A DNA stretch of 64,000 nt from CAYVQE01 sp964454005 (GCA_964454005.1 CAYVQE010000005.1:1-64000); one strand, 5' to 3'; counted from the first letter of the stretch, positions 24,374 to 33,288 are shown. The notes: a model not told the origin generated them from the letters alone. A program made the numbers and translations.

Positions 24374-26381
24374 TGCTCGCCTCCTGCCGGGCGCCTTGGC
24401 CGGCGCCCTGCTCGATGGTGCCTTCGGGGAAGGCCGCCACCGCTTTTTCGAGTAGGTGGACCAGCCGGTGCGGCTCGTTGGCCGCCAGGCTGTGGAAACA
24501 GATGCGCTGGCCGCCCAGGCCGCTCGCCTCGAGCCACTCGTGCAGCATGCCGACCCGCCGCCGGGTGATGTCCGAACCCCACAGCGAGCGACAGTTGTCG
24601 TGATGGCAGCCCAGCACCACCGCGCCGCGGGCGCCCTGCTCGATGGCGTCGAGCAGGATGCGGTCGCTGATCAGACCGGCGCAGGGCACGTCGATCAGCA
24701 GCAGATCGCGGGGCAGCGAAAGGCCCTGGCGCATCGCGCTGTCGGCCGCGGCCACCGCCGATTGGTGGCAGGCGAAGCCGATGATGGGTGCCCGGCCCGC
24801 CAGGGTGCGGGTGGCCTCGGCCAACACGGCGTGCATCTGGCCGAAGCGCATGCTGCCGTGCTCCAGCGCCAGGCCGGGGCAGACGGAGGTGCAGATGCCG
24901 CACTGCCAGCAGGCGGAGTCGAGCACCTGCATGCGGTGCTGGGTGTCCTCGATGGGCTCGATGGCGCCGTGGGGGCAGACCCGCACGCAGTTGAGACAGG
25001 CCGCGCAGTGGCCCTTGTCGTAGGCCACCTTCTCCAGCGGGAGCCGCAGGGGAGCATCGGGCAGCTGGGCGGCCAGCTCGGCCACCACGGCCTGGGCTTC
25101 CAGCCGCGCCTCGGCCGGATCGCATTCGTCGTGGCAGCCGCCGACGAAGAACACGCCCCGGCGCGCCGAGCCGACCGGACGGTGGCGCACGTTGCCGCTC
25201 TGCAAAAAGCCCTGTCGGTCCAGCGGCTGCTGCAGCAGGTGGGCCAGCTGGCGGTGGGCCGCCGAGGGCCGCACCGGCTCGGGCAGCACCAGCAGATCGG
25301 CAGCGATTTCGATGGGCTTGTCCGGCAGCACGCTGTCGGTGACCCGCACCAGCAGGCTCCGTCCGCCGACCTCCACCTCGGGTTGCTGCGTGGTGCGCAG
25401 AAAGGTCACCCCGGCCAGCCGGGCCTCGTCGTAGCGCAGCTGGCCCTGCTCGCCGTAGACCGGCATCTGGCGGGCCAGCACGTAGACCGGGCTGCCCCGG
25501 CGCGCCTGATGGAGGGCCAGCTCGACCGCCGCCAAGCCGGCACAACGCCGGTCGTGGTTCTGGTGATCGAGCCAGATCACCACCGGCCCATCGGGCGCGT
25601 CACCGCTGTTCAGCCGATCGCTGTAGCTGCGCAGAGTGATGACCTTGCCGCTGTCGGCCAGCTCGGGCGCCAGATGCAGCGGCAGACTCTCGGCGTCGAC
25701 CGCCACGACCAACGCCCCGGCGCACAGCACGTGCCGGCCGGCCTCGTCCGCGGTCCACAGCTTGAAGTTGCCCAGCCCGCCCTCGACGCGATCGATGCGC
25801 GCGTCGTCGATCACGGTGATGGCCGGGTGATCGAGCACCGGCTTCAGCTCGTCCTCCCCCAGCTCGTAGTAACAGCCGCTGGGCGGCGCGGTACGCAACA
25901 GGGTGACCGGATGGCCGGCGGCGGCCAGGGCGCGGGCGCTGGCCATGGCACCGTGGTTGCCGCCCAGCACCACCACCCGCCGCTCGGCAGCCACCTCGCC
26001 GATTTGCAGCGGTGCGGCTTGCCGGGCCCGGGCCACGGCCATTCGAACCAGGCGCGCGGCGTGGGCGGATCCGTCTTCGTCCACCGACCGTATGGTGGCG
26101 CAGGTGATGGGCACGGCAGCATCGCCGTTGTCGCCACCCACCCATTCGGGCAAACGGTCGGCCGATCGGGCCGAGGCGCAGACGACAACCCGCGACAGCG
26201 ATTGCTCGCGACACAGTTCGCCGATGCGGCTGGCCGCCGAGGCGTCGCTCCAGCTCGGTGCGCTGAACAGCTGCAGGTCTTCGGCGCCATTCAGCTCCGC
26301 CGCCAGCGACTCCTCGCTCAGCAGTTCGGCCAGAACCGCATCGCCGGTCTCCAAAAAAACGCCGATCTTCTCTCCACTCAT
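24366..26381 (-). CDS. QmoB-like HdrA/MvhD flavoprotein
   Basis: A 671-residue fusion. Residues about 135-430 form an HdrA-like FAD/NAD fold (VVVLGGNHGAMASA, FVGGCHDECDPAEA). Two 4Fe-4S sites follow (CAACLNCVRVCP and CWQCGICTSVCP). The C-terminal part is MvhD/FrhD-like (IGFACHQSA, DVPCAG, GCHHDNCRS) with a 2Fe-2S site. This is the order found in QmoB, which passes electrons between quinone-linked or electron-bifurcating partners and Fe-S acceptors. It sits between QmoA-like and HdrD-like genes. Confidence 0.88.
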   Translation of the reverse strand: MSGEKIGVFLETGDAVLAELLSEESLAAELNGAEDLQLFSAPSWSDASAASRIGELCREQSLSRVVVCASARSADRLPEWVGGDNGDAAVPITCATIRSVDEDGSAHAARLVRMAVARARQAAPLQIGEVAAERRVVVLGGNHGAMASARALAAAGHPVTLLRTAPPSGCYYELGEDELKPVLDHPAITVIDDARIDRVEGGLGNFKLWTADEAGRHVLCAGALVVAVDAESLPLHLAPELADSGKVITLRSYSDRLNSGDAPDGPVVIWLDHQNHDRRCAGLAAVELALHQARRGSPVYVLARQMPVYGEQGQLRYDEARLAGVTFLRTTQQPEVEVGGRSLLVRVTDSVLPDKPIEIAADLLVLPEPVRPSAAHRQLAHLLQQPLDRQGFLQSGNVRHRPVGSARRGVFFVGGCHDECDPAEARLEAQAVVAELAAQLPDAPLRLPLEKVAYDKGHCAACLNCVRVCPHGAIEPIEDTQHRMQVLDSACWQCGICTSVCPGLALEHGSMRFGQMHAVLAEATRTLAGRAPIIGFACHQSAVAAADSAMRQGLSLPRDLLLIDVPCAGLISDRILLDAIEQGARGAVVLGCHHDNCRSLWGSDITRRRVGMLHEWLEASGLGGQRICFHSLAANEPHRLVHLLEKAVAAFPEGTIEQGAGQGARQEASNG

Positions 26382-26385
26382 GGCT

Positions 26386-27543
26386 TTATGCTCCCGCGGC
26401 GGTCCGCTGGCTGGACTCGGTCCGTTGTGAGGGTCCGCGTTCGGCCTCGTCGCGGTTCAGGTGACCGGCGGCCATGGCGGCCGCCGCCAGGCCCGTGCGC
26501 CGCGAGCCCTGGATGTCGGTCGGGCCGGCGCAGGCGCCGGCCATGAACAAGCCGGGCTGCTCGGTCATGGTGGCCCCGTCCGGACTGTGGGCCAGAAAGC
26601 CGAATTCGTTCTGCGCCAGCCCGAAGCGTTCGGCCAACTCGCCCTGCGCCGCACCGGGGGCCAATCCGGTGGCCAGCACGATGCGGTCGAAGGCGAAGGC
26701 CTCGGCCTTTTCGGCCCCCTGGCGGATGGCGTGCACCACCGCCTTGTCCGCCAGCTCCTCGGTGCCGTAGCACACCTCGGCCGGTACGCCCTGGATGAAC
26801 TCGACCCGATCGCGCGCCTGGCGGTAGAAGGTCTCGAACTCCTTGCTCATGATCTGCAGGTCGATGTAGAAGACCGTCACCTCGGTCTCGGGGCGCAGAT
26901 GCAGCAGCCGGTTGACCAGCCGGATGGTGGCCCGGCAGCAGAACTGCGAGCAGTACTCGCGGCCCAGCTGGCGGTCGCGCGAACCCACGCACTGGATGAA
27001 GGCCAGCCGCGGCTTCTCGATGGCGGCGGGGAGGAACACCTCCAGGTCATCCTGGGCCAGGGCGTGATCCAGCTCGCGGATGGTGCGGACCTGATCGAAG
27101 CGACCGTAGCCCAACAGCAGATCCGCGGACGGATCGTAGACCGAGAACCCGGTGGCCAGAACGGTGGCCGCGGCCCGTAGCTGGCGGGGTGCGTCCAGCC
27201 CGGGGGCCGCCGCGTCATCTTCGTTCTGCGCTTCGTCCGCGACCGGCTCCAGCGCCAGGGTGCGGCCCGCGGCATCGACGTCCACCTGCGCCACCTGGGC
27301 GTTGGCCAGTACCTCGATGTGCGGATGCGCCAGGGTGCGCCGGATCAGATCCTGGACCATGCAGGCCGAGCAGCGGGCGCACTCGTCGGTGGCCATGCAG
27401 GCCCACTCTGCCGCGTGGCCTCCCAGGCGGCGCGAGCGCTCGATGAGGGTGACGTCGATTCCCCGGTCGGCCAGGGCGGTGGCGGCGGTCAGCCCGGCCA
27501 CTCCGCCGCCGACGATCGCGACGTGCTTGTGGCTATCCTCCAT
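26386..27543 (-). CDS. QmoA-like HdrA flavoprotein
   Basis: A 385-residue FAD protein. It starts with VAIVGGGVAGLTAA (dinucleotide fold), has the HdrA Cys pattern ECARCSACM, and shows FIQCVGSRD with YCSQFCC, all conserved in HdrA/QmoA. The second FAD motif, LFMAGACAGPTDI, is near the end. QmoA and QmoB normally act with a membrane subunit QmoC, which is not seen here; the HdrD-like protein may replace it. The gene lies 7 nt after the HTH regulator. Confidence 0.9.
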   Translation of the reverse strand: MEDSHKHVAIVGGGVAGLTAATALADRGIDVTLIERSRRLGGHAAEWACMATDECARCSACMVQDLIRRTLAHPHIEVLANAQVAQVDVDAAGRTLALEPVADEAQNEDDAAAPGLDAPRQLRAAATVLATGFSVYDPSADLLLGYGRFDQVRTIRELDHALAQDDLEVFLPAAIEKPRLAFIQCVGSRDRQLGREYCSQFCCRATIRLVNRLLHLRPETEVTVFYIDLQIMSKEFETFYRQARDRVEFIQGVPAEVCYGTEELADKAVVHAIRQGAEKAEAFAFDRIVLATGLAPGAAQGELAERFGLAQNEFGFLAHSPDGATMTEQPGLFMAGACAGPTDIQGSRRTGLAAAAMAAGHLNRDEAERGPSQRTESSQRTAAGA

Positions 27544-27550
27544 CTCGAAC

Positions 27551-27970
27551 TCACCTCTCCCTTTCCGGGCTCGATCCGGGATCGGCCCAGCGTCGGTAGT
27601 ATTCGCAATCCTCGCAGCGCCCGCGCGGAGCGCTGGCGTCCGGGCGCATGCCCATCAGCTTGAAGCAGTCGCGCACGCCCAGGTACTTCACCAGGCAGCC
27701 CGCGCAGGCGGCCGGCGGCTGGCCGTCGGCCCCGGCGTGGAACTGCCAGCACATCGGGCGCACATCGGCCGGGTCGACCAGCAGGTCGGTGTTCATGCCC
27801 TGGGCGTGCATGAAGGAGCGCAGATCGCGGCGCAGGATGCGGTACTGGCCGCCGGCGGTGCGTTGCGCGGGCAGCCGACCGGCCTTGATCCAGTTGACGA
27901 TGGTGTCCGCGGTCACCAGGCAGCAGCGGGCGGCCTGGCCGGTGGTCATGGCCAGTCGCTGGTCAGTCAT
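27551..27970 (-). CDS. Excisionase/MerR-type HTH regulator with Cys-rich tail
   Basis: A 139-residue protein. Residues about 7-55 form a winged helix of the excisionase/BldC type (TTGQAARCCLVTADTIVNWIK, then YRILRRDLRSFM). The C-terminal half has cysteines in CWQFH, CAGCL, DCF and CEDCEYY that could bind zinc or an Fe-S cluster. The ATG at 27970 fits the HTH start; in-frame codons extend 75 residues further without conservation. It is the first gene of the Qmo/HdrD operon, downstream of a cluster of repeated half-sites, and probably controls the operon in response to redox state. Confidence 0.82.
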   Translation of the reverse strand: MTDQRLAMTTGQAARCCLVTADTIVNWIKAGRLPAQRTAGGQYRILRRDLRSFMHAQGMNTDLLVDPADVRPMCWQFHAGADGQPPAACAGCLVKYLGVRDCFKLMGMRPDASAPRGRCEDCEYYRRWADPGSSPERER

Positions 27971-28271
27971 GATCGACCGGGCTGGCGCTTGCTTCGCGCT
28001 TTTTTCGATTTTTCCACATTCCGTGCATTCGCCCTTTTCCGGAAATCCATACAGGCAAGGCCTGTGCCCAGTGGCCAGATCGGCCTGGAGACAGCATAAC
28101 GTTCTGAAATAAAGATAAATTAACCTTTGAGCGGACATCGGACAATGTGGCGCAAGTGTCGCAACAGTCCTCACTGTTGCGCTACAGTGTAGCACAACAA
28201 GACACTCAGGATAGGCAAAATCCGGAAAAAATGGGTCTATAATTAGGACTGCGCGATCGGGGGCAGCGGCT
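27971..28271 (-). promoter_or_regulatory. Promoter region of the Qmo/HdrD operon
   Basis: This 301-nt gap holds no gene. It is markedly AT-rich at about 28090-28130, unlike its surroundings. On the minus strand TTGTCC is followed 17 nt later by TAATTT, a possible promoter. The operator cluster at 28146-28199 lies just upstream of it, a position suited to an activator. An isolated TATAAT on the plus strand at 28238 has no gene in front of it. Confidence 0.5.
28146..28199. promoter_or_regulatory. Cluster of four TGT-n-GCGCAACA half-sites
   Basis: Four related half-sites are visible: TGTGGCGCAAGT (28146), TGTCGCAACA (28157, one base shorter), TGTAGCGCAACA on the minus strand (28175-28186) and TGTAGCACAACA (28188-28199). 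The last two form a near-perfect palindrome with 11 of 12 matches. The first two are direct repeats 11 bp apart, about one helical turn. A second overlapping stem (GCAACAGT/ACTGTTGC, 28161-28180) would exclude the first as a hairpin. This looks like an operator for the adjacent HTH regulator. Confidence 0.6.
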
Positions 28272-29615
28272 TCAGATCAGCAGCCGACAGGCCCAGACCG
28301 CGGCCAGGACGCCGGTCAGATCGGCGATCAGGCAGGCCGGCACCGTGTGGCGGGTACGGCGGATGCCGATCACGCCGAAGTAGAGCGCCAGCACGTAGAA
28401 GGTGGTCTCGGTCGAGCCCTGCATGGTGCTGACGATCTGGCCGATCAACGAATCGGGCCCGTGGACCTGCATGATCTCGGCAGCCATGCCGAAGGCGCCC
28501 TTGCCGGACAGCGGTCGCATCAGGGCCATCGGCAGGGTCTCGGCCGGCATGCCCACCAGGCTGGTGGCCGGCTGCAGGCCGTCGACCAGCAGTCCGAGGG
28601 CGCCCGAGGCGCGCAGCATACCGATGCCCACCATCAGCACGATGAAGTAGGGCACGAAGCGCACCACGAACTGGAAGGCCTCGCGGCCGCCCTCGACCAC
28701 CGCGTCGAAGACCTTGACGCCGCGGATCAAGCCGTAGAGCACGAAGCCGGCGATCAGCAACGCCAGCGGCCACTGGGTGATGGCCGTGCCCAGGGCCTCG
28801 GCCCAGCCCTGGTCCTGGCCGCCGGGGCCGGGCCGGCCGGCCTGGAGGAACAGGGCATAGCCGATGGCGGCCACCGCGCCGATCGCCAGCAGCCAGCCGG
28901 CCAGCCGCACCCAGGTCGATGGCCGCTCCGGCTGGGCGTCGAACAGCGCCTGGGCCTCGCTGATGTCGAGCCCGTCGTCGGCCGCGGCCTCGGCCGCGCC
29001 CTCGGCCGGGGTGTTCTCGGCGGCCTCCTTGATGCGAAACACGGGCAGGCGTTGCAGCAGCTTGGCCGTCAGGATGGCGACACAGGTCGACAGTCCGGTG
29101 CTTACGATCGAGGCCAGGATGAACGAGCCCGGCTCCTCGGAGCCGAGCGAGGAGCGCAGCGCGATCATGCCGGTGGGCAGCAGGGCCAGGTTGGAGGTGT
29201 TGATGGCCAGAAACAGCACCATCGAGTTGCTGGCCACCCCCTTGTGCCGGTTGAGCTTGTCCAGCTCGACCATGGCCTTGAGGCCGAAGGGGGTAGCCGC
29301 GTTGCCCAGCCCCAGCATGTTGGCCACGATGTTCATGATCATCATGCTCATGGCCGGGTGCTCCGGGGGCACGTCCGGGAACAGGCGCCGGGTCAGCGGG
29401 CGCAGCAGCCGGGCGAAACGATTGAGCAATCCGCCGCGCTGCAGCACCCGCATCAGGCCCAGCCAGAAGGCCATCACCCCCACCAGGCCCACCACCAGCA
29501 TGACCGCCGTCTTGGCCGCCTCGGTCGAGGCGGTCGAGACCTCCCCGAGCCGGCCGGTCAGCGCCCCGCAGATCAGGGCGCCGACGATCATCAGGATCCA
29601 GATGGCGTTGAGCAT
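28272..29615 (-). CDS. SpmA-SpmB fusion (nucleoside-recognition Gate domains)
   Basis: A 447-residue membrane protein made of two Gate domains. The first half (about 1-200) resembles SpmA: LNAIWILMIVGAL, then NIVANMLGLGNAATPFGL and AINTSNLALLPTG. The second (about 240-447) resembles SpmB: a QFVVRFVPYFIVLMVGIGML stretch, then MRPLSGKGAFG and STETTFYVLALYFG. About ten membrane segments are likely. In Bacillus these proteins are linked to spore core dehydration; in Gram-negatives they are probably nucleoside or small-solute transporters. The ATG at 29615 fits SpmA N-termini. Confidence 0.88.
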   Translation of the reverse strand: MLNAIWILMIVGALICGALTGRLGEVSTASTEAAKTAVMLVVGLVGVMAFWLGLMRVLQRGGLLNRFARLLRPLTRRLFPDVPPEHPAMSMMIMNIVANMLGLGNAATPFGLKAMVELDKLNRHKGVASNSMVLFLAINTSNLALLPTGMIALRSSLGSEEPGSFILASIVSTGLSTCVAILTAKLLQRLPVFRIKEAAENTPAEGAAEAAADDGLDISEAQALFDAQPERPSTWVRLAGWLLAIGAVAAIGYALFLQAGRPGPGGQDQGWAEALGTAITQWPLALLIAGFVLYGLIRGVKVFDAVVEGGREAFQFVVRFVPYFIVLMVGIGMLRASGALGLLVDGLQPATSLVGMPAETLPMALMRPLSGKGAFGMAAEIMQVHGPDSLIGQIVSTMQGSTETTFYVLALYFGVIGIRRTRHTVPACLIADLTGVLAAVWACRLLI

Positions 29616-29782
29616 ATGCGCTGCCGTCCCCACCGCCGCCTCGCCGGCGGCGGCCATGGGCCATGAATGCCCCTGGGTGGCACATCGTGCCCGCCAAGTC
29701 AAGAATTCGCGGCGTGTTTTGGTTCTCCGGGGCCTGGATTTGAATCCGCGGCCGCGAAGCGGTAGCCTGACCGGGGGTGACG

Positions 29783-30124
29783 ATGCACCGCGTCTATCTG
29801 ATTCCGGGCTTCTTCGGGTTCGCCAATCTCGGTTATTCTCACTATTTCAACCACTTGTACGATCTGCTGGCCTCGTTGTTCACCGGCCTGCAGGGCCAGA
29901 ACCTGCTGCGGCTGCTGTCGCTGGCCACCCTGTACATGCTGCGCTTCGGCCAGCTGCCGCTCGGCGCGGCCGAGGCCGATCACCTGGACGTGATCGGCCA
30001 CTTCGGCGACGGCGGCCACACCCCGCAGCACGTCGATTGGTTGGCCTCGGGCAGCGCGTTCGACCACCGGCGGTTCGAAGGTCTGTGGGACGAGGCGGTG
30101 GATTTCATGTTGAACGCAGAGTGA
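29783..30124 (+). pseudogene. Internally shortened lipase/hydrolase remnant
   Basis: A 113-residue frame starting MHRVYLIPGFFGFANLGYSH, which is the opening strand of an alpha/beta-hydrolase lipase. The end, DHLDVIGHFGD...HVDWLASGSAFD, resembles the C-terminus of the same type of enzyme with its catalytic-His region. The roughly 250-residue middle, including the GxSxG nucleophile, is missing while the frame stays open. It is either a deletion derivative or a reduced protein with a non-catalytic role. GGGGG precedes the start; a GTG two codons earlier is an alternative. Confidence 0.55.
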
Positions 30125-30173
30125 GTCGCTGGCAAGCTGCGGGTCTTTGACGTGCGGCATCGCGAACGGGAGC

Positions 30174-30731
30174 ATGGATTTGGCAGAAGACGAGAACGGC
30201 AAGCGCACCGAGCACGAGCAAGAGCGGATCCAGGTCCGCGAGATGGAGATCGACGATCTGGCCGGGGTGTTCCACCTGGGCGAGCAGCTGTTCACCGCCG
30301 GCGACGTGCCGGTGCTCTACCGCACCTGGGACGAGTTCGAGGTGACCTCGATCTACCAGAACGATTCGGAGGTGGGCCTGGTGGCCAACCGCGGGCCGGA
30401 CGGGGAACTGATCGGTTTCGCCCTGGGCACCACCATCACCAAGCGGGGCTCGGCCTGGAAGTACGGCCACTTGATCTGGCTGGGCGTGCGCCCCGACCAG
30501 CAGCGCCACCGGGTCGGTGAGCGGCTGCTCGAGGCCTTCATCGAGCGGATGCTGGAGATGGGCGTGCGCCTGCTGCTGGTCGACACCGAGGCCGACAACC
30601 TGCCGGCGTTGGACTTTTTCGACAAGCACGGCTTCGGCCGGCCGCAAAACCACGTCTACCTGTCGTTGAACCTCGACGATCGCCGCCGCGGCGAGGCCGC
30701 GGTGCCCGCTCCGGGCGCCGGAGGCAGCTGA
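30174..30731 (+). CDS. GNAT family N-acetyltransferase
   Basis: A 185-residue acetyltransferase. After a charged N-terminus, IQVREMEIDDLAGVFHLGEQLF is a typical first beta-alpha unit. The acetyl-CoA loop is WLGVRPDQQRHRVGERLLEAF (Q/RxxGxG/A variant QRHRVG), and TEADNLPALDFFDKHGF is the conserved C-terminal unit. The target is unknown. The stop overlaps the next start by one base (ATG within CTGATG), so it is coupled to the peptidase. Confidence 0.88.
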   Translation: MDLAEDENGKRTEHEQERIQVREMEIDDLAGVFHLGEQLFTAGDVPVLYRTWDEFEVTSIYQNDSEVGLVANRGPDGELIGFALGTTITKRGSAWKYGHLIWLGVRPDQQRHRVGERLLEAFIERMLEMGVRLLLVDTEADNLPALDFFDKHGFGRPQNHVYLSLNLDDRRRGEAAVPAPGAGGS

Positions 30732-31843
30732 TGGTCGCCGCCGGACCGGCGGGTGGCATCCAGCCCGAACGCTTGCGCGGGCTGCTGCGGCAGCTGATCG
30801 ACATCTACAGCCCCAGCGGCAAGGAGGAGGAGCTGCTCGCCTTTCTGGGCGACTACCTCGAGCGCCAGGGCCTGGCCGTGCGGCGCCAGCCGGTCGACGA
30901 CAAGCGTTACAACCTGGTGGTGCTGCCGGACGGCGGTGAGGCCCAGCTCGCCCTGGTGGGGCATCTGGACACGGTCACCGCATCCGATCTGGAGAACCTG
31001 GGCTGCAGCGAGGACGGCGGCGTGCTGCGCGGTCTGGGCGCCGCCGACATGAAGGGCGGCTGTGCGGCCGCGGTCGAGGCGCTGCTGGCGCTGCGCGCCG
31101 AGAGGCCCGGGCTGCCGCTGGCGCTGGCGCTGGTGGTGGGCGAAGAGGAGGATGGCGACGGTGCCGAGGCCCTGGTCGACGAGCTGCACTTTCCCTGGGC
31201 GGTGGTGGGCGAGCCGACCGACCTGCAACCCTGCGCCGCCCATTATGGCTACATGGAGTGCGAGCTGGTCACCCGCGGGCCGCGGCGCCACGCATCGCTG
31301 GCCGACGGGGCGCGCAACCCCATCCGCGTCATGCTGCGCACCCTGCTGCAGATCACCGATCACCTCGACGACCAGCCCGAGCTGATCTACAACATCCGCG
31401 ATCTGGATTCCTACCCGCGCGGCTTCGTGGTGCCCGAGCGCTGCGAGGCCTGGATCGATCTCCATCTGCCGCCGCGGGCACCCATGGGTCGCATCTCGCG
31501 CGGCATCGAAGAGGTCGTCGAGCGCGCCCAGGACGCGGTCGCCGACGTGGAGCTCGATCTGCGTTTCGCAGGCATCTACTCCGGCTACGAACTGGCGCCG
31601 AGCGAGCCGGTGGTCGTCGCGCTCGAGCGCATCTACTCCCGCCGCGATTGGCCCTGGCGGCCCGGCGCCTTCCGCAGCCACTCCGACGCCAACACCCTGT
31701 GGGCCGCCGGCATCAAACCGGTGCTGCTCGGCTGCGGCCGGCTGGCCGAGGCCCACGTGCCCGACGAGTGGGTGGCCTTCGAGCAGGTCGAACGAGCCGC
31801 CGGCGTCTACCGGGCTCTGGCGCTGGAGCTGTTCGAGGACTGA
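30731..31843 (+). CDS. M20 family metallopeptidase/deacylase
   Basis: A 370-residue ArgE/DapE/CPG2-type hydrolase. Di-zinc ligands are visible in VGHLDTV, GLGAADMKGG, GEEEDGDG and the later EAHVPDEWV, with GEPTDL before the dimerisation domain. It would cleave an N-acyl amino acid or short peptide. It is translationally coupled to the GNAT gene, an arrangement that could pair acetylation with deacetylation, but the substrates are not predictable. Enolase follows after a 149-nt gap. Confidence 0.88.
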   Translation: MVAAGPAGGIQPERLRGLLRQLIDIYSPSGKEEELLAFLGDYLERQGLAVRRQPVDDKRYNLVVLPDGGEAQLALVGHLDTVTASDLENLGCSEDGGVLRGLGAADMKGGCAAAVEALLALRAERPGLPLALALVVGEEEDGDGAEALVDELHFPWAVVGEPTDLQPCAAHYGYMECELVTRGPRRHASLADGARNPIRVMLRTLLQITDHLDDQPELIYNIRDLDSYPRGFVVPERCEAWIDLHLPPRAPMGRISRGIEEVVERAQDAVADVELDLRFAGIYSGYELAPSEPVVVALERIYSRRDWPWRPGAFRSHSDANTLWAAGIKPVLLGCGRLAEAHVPDEWVAFEQVERAAGVYRALALELFED

Positions 31844-31992
31844 GCGCGCCCGCATCCGTCTTTTTTGTTGGTTCGCACCGGGGGCGGTGTGGTAGTCATC
31901 GGCTTGCCCGGCGGGCCGGTGCGGTGGCCGGGGAAACGTTGAACAACAGGCAGCGGCTCTCGAGGGGGAGTTCGTTTCTGAGGAGGTGGAGC
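31844..31992 (+). promoter_or_regulatory. Enolase leader region
   Basis: A 149-nt gap without a gene. A T-rich stretch (CTTTTTTGTTGG near 31860) may be the end of the upstream transcript. No strong -35/-10 pair is clear. CTGAGGAGGTGGAGC just before the ATG is a near-perfect ribosome-binding site, fitting a highly expressed enzyme. Confidence 0.4.
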
Positions 31993-33288
31993 ATGACGGA
32001 GATCATCGAGGTCCGGGCCCGCGAGATCCTGGATTCGCGTGGCAACCCCACCCTGGAGGTCGAGGTGGGCCTGGCCGACGGGGCCTACGGCCGTTTCTGC
32101 GTGCCCAGCGGTGCCAGCACCGGCGAGCACGAGGCGCTCGAGCTGCGCGACGGCGACAGCGCGCGGTACCTGGGCAAGGGCGTGACCAAGGCGGTGGACA
32201 ACGTCAACCAGCGCATCGCCCCCGAGGTGATCGGCATGGACGCCGTCGAGCAGATCGCGCTCGACCGTTTCATGTGCGAGCTCGACGGTAGCGAGACCAA
32301 GCAGAACCTGGGCGCCAACGCCATCCTGGGCGTGTCGCTGGCCACCGCCCGGGCCGCGGCCATGGCCCTGGACCTACCGCTGTACCGCTACCTGGGCGGG
32401 GTGGGGGCCAACCGGCTGCCGGTGCCGATGATGAACATCCTCAACGGCGGCCAGCACGCGGCCAACAACGTCGACATCCAGGAGTTCATGGTGGCGCCGC
32501 TGGGCGCGCCCACCTTCGCCGAGGCGCTGCGCATGGGGGCCGAGATCTTCCAGCACCTGAAGAAGGTGCTGGTGCGCATGGGCCTGGGCGCCGGCGTCGG
32601 CGACGAGGGCGGCTTCGCCCCGTCGCTGGGCTCGAACGAGGAGGCGCTGAAGGTCATCATGGAGGCGATCGACAATGCCGGCTACCGGCCGGGCAGCGAC
32701 GTCATGCTGGCCATGGACCCGGCGGCCAGCGAGTTCTACGACGCCGAGCAGAAGCGCTACCAGCTCGACGGCGACGGCAAGTCGCTGACCTCCAGCGAGA
32801 TGATCGACTACTGGGCCGGCCTGGTCGAGCGCTACCCGATCGTGTCGATCGAGGACGGCCTGGACGAGAACGACTGGAGCGGCTGGGTCGAGCTGAACGA
32901 CCGGCTGGGCGACAAGATCCAGTTGGTCGGCGACGACCTGTTCGTCACCAACACCGGCCGGCTGCTGACCGGCATCGAGCAGGGAGCGGCCAACTCGATC
33001 CTGATCAAGGTCAACCAGATCGGCACCCTGACCGAGACGCTGGAATGCATCGAGACCGCCCACCGGGCCGGCATGACCTGCATGATCTCGCACCGCTCGG
33101 GCGAGACCGAGGACACCACCATCGCCGACCTGGCCGTGGCCACCGGCGCCGGGCAGATCAAGTCCGGCTCGGCCTCGCGCTCCGAGCGCATCGCCAAGTA
33201 CAACCAGCTGCTGCGCATCGAGCAGTGGTTGGGCGACGCGGCCAGCTACGCCGGTGCGGGCGCCTTCAAACAATTGGCGAAGGAGTAG
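31993..33288 (+). CDS. eno: Enolase
   Basis: A 431-residue phosphopyruvate hydratase of glycolysis and gluconeogenesis. It is full length, with the N-terminal IIEVRAREILDSRGNPTLEVEV, metal and catalytic segments GDEGGFAP, LAMDPAASEFY, SIEDGLDENDW, GDDLFVTNT, KVNQIGTLTE and SHRSGETED, and the C-terminal KSGSASRSERIAKYNQLLRIE. Codon use is extremely G/C-biased, as in highly expressed genes. It is the last plus-strand gene before a convergent minus-strand block. Confidence 0.98.
   Translation: MTEIIEVRAREILDSRGNPTLEVEVGLADGAYGRFCVPSGASTGEHEALELRDGDSARYLGKGVTKAVDNVNQRIAPEVIGMDAVEQIALDRFMCELDGSETKQNLGANAILGVSLATARAAAMALDLPLYRYLGGVGANRLPVPMMNILNGGQHAANNVDIQEFMVAPLGAPTFAEALRMGAEIFQHLKKVLVRMGLGAGVGDEGGFAPSLGSNEEALKVIMEAIDNAGYRPGSDVMLAMDPAASEFYDAEQKRYQLDGDGKSLTSSEMIDYWAGLVERYPIVSIEDGLDENDWSGWVELNDRLGDKIQLVGDDLFVTNTGRLLTGIEQGAANSILIKVNQIGTLTETLECIETAHRAGMTCMISHRSGETEDTTIADLAVATGAGQIKSGSASRSERIAKYNQLLRIEQWLGDAASYAGAGAFKQLAKE

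Noticed and set aside
27971..28195. 75-residue N-terminal extension of the HTH regulator
   Set aside because: The extension has no typical coding bias, would cover the operator and promoter region, and the HTH fold begins just after the ATG at 27970.
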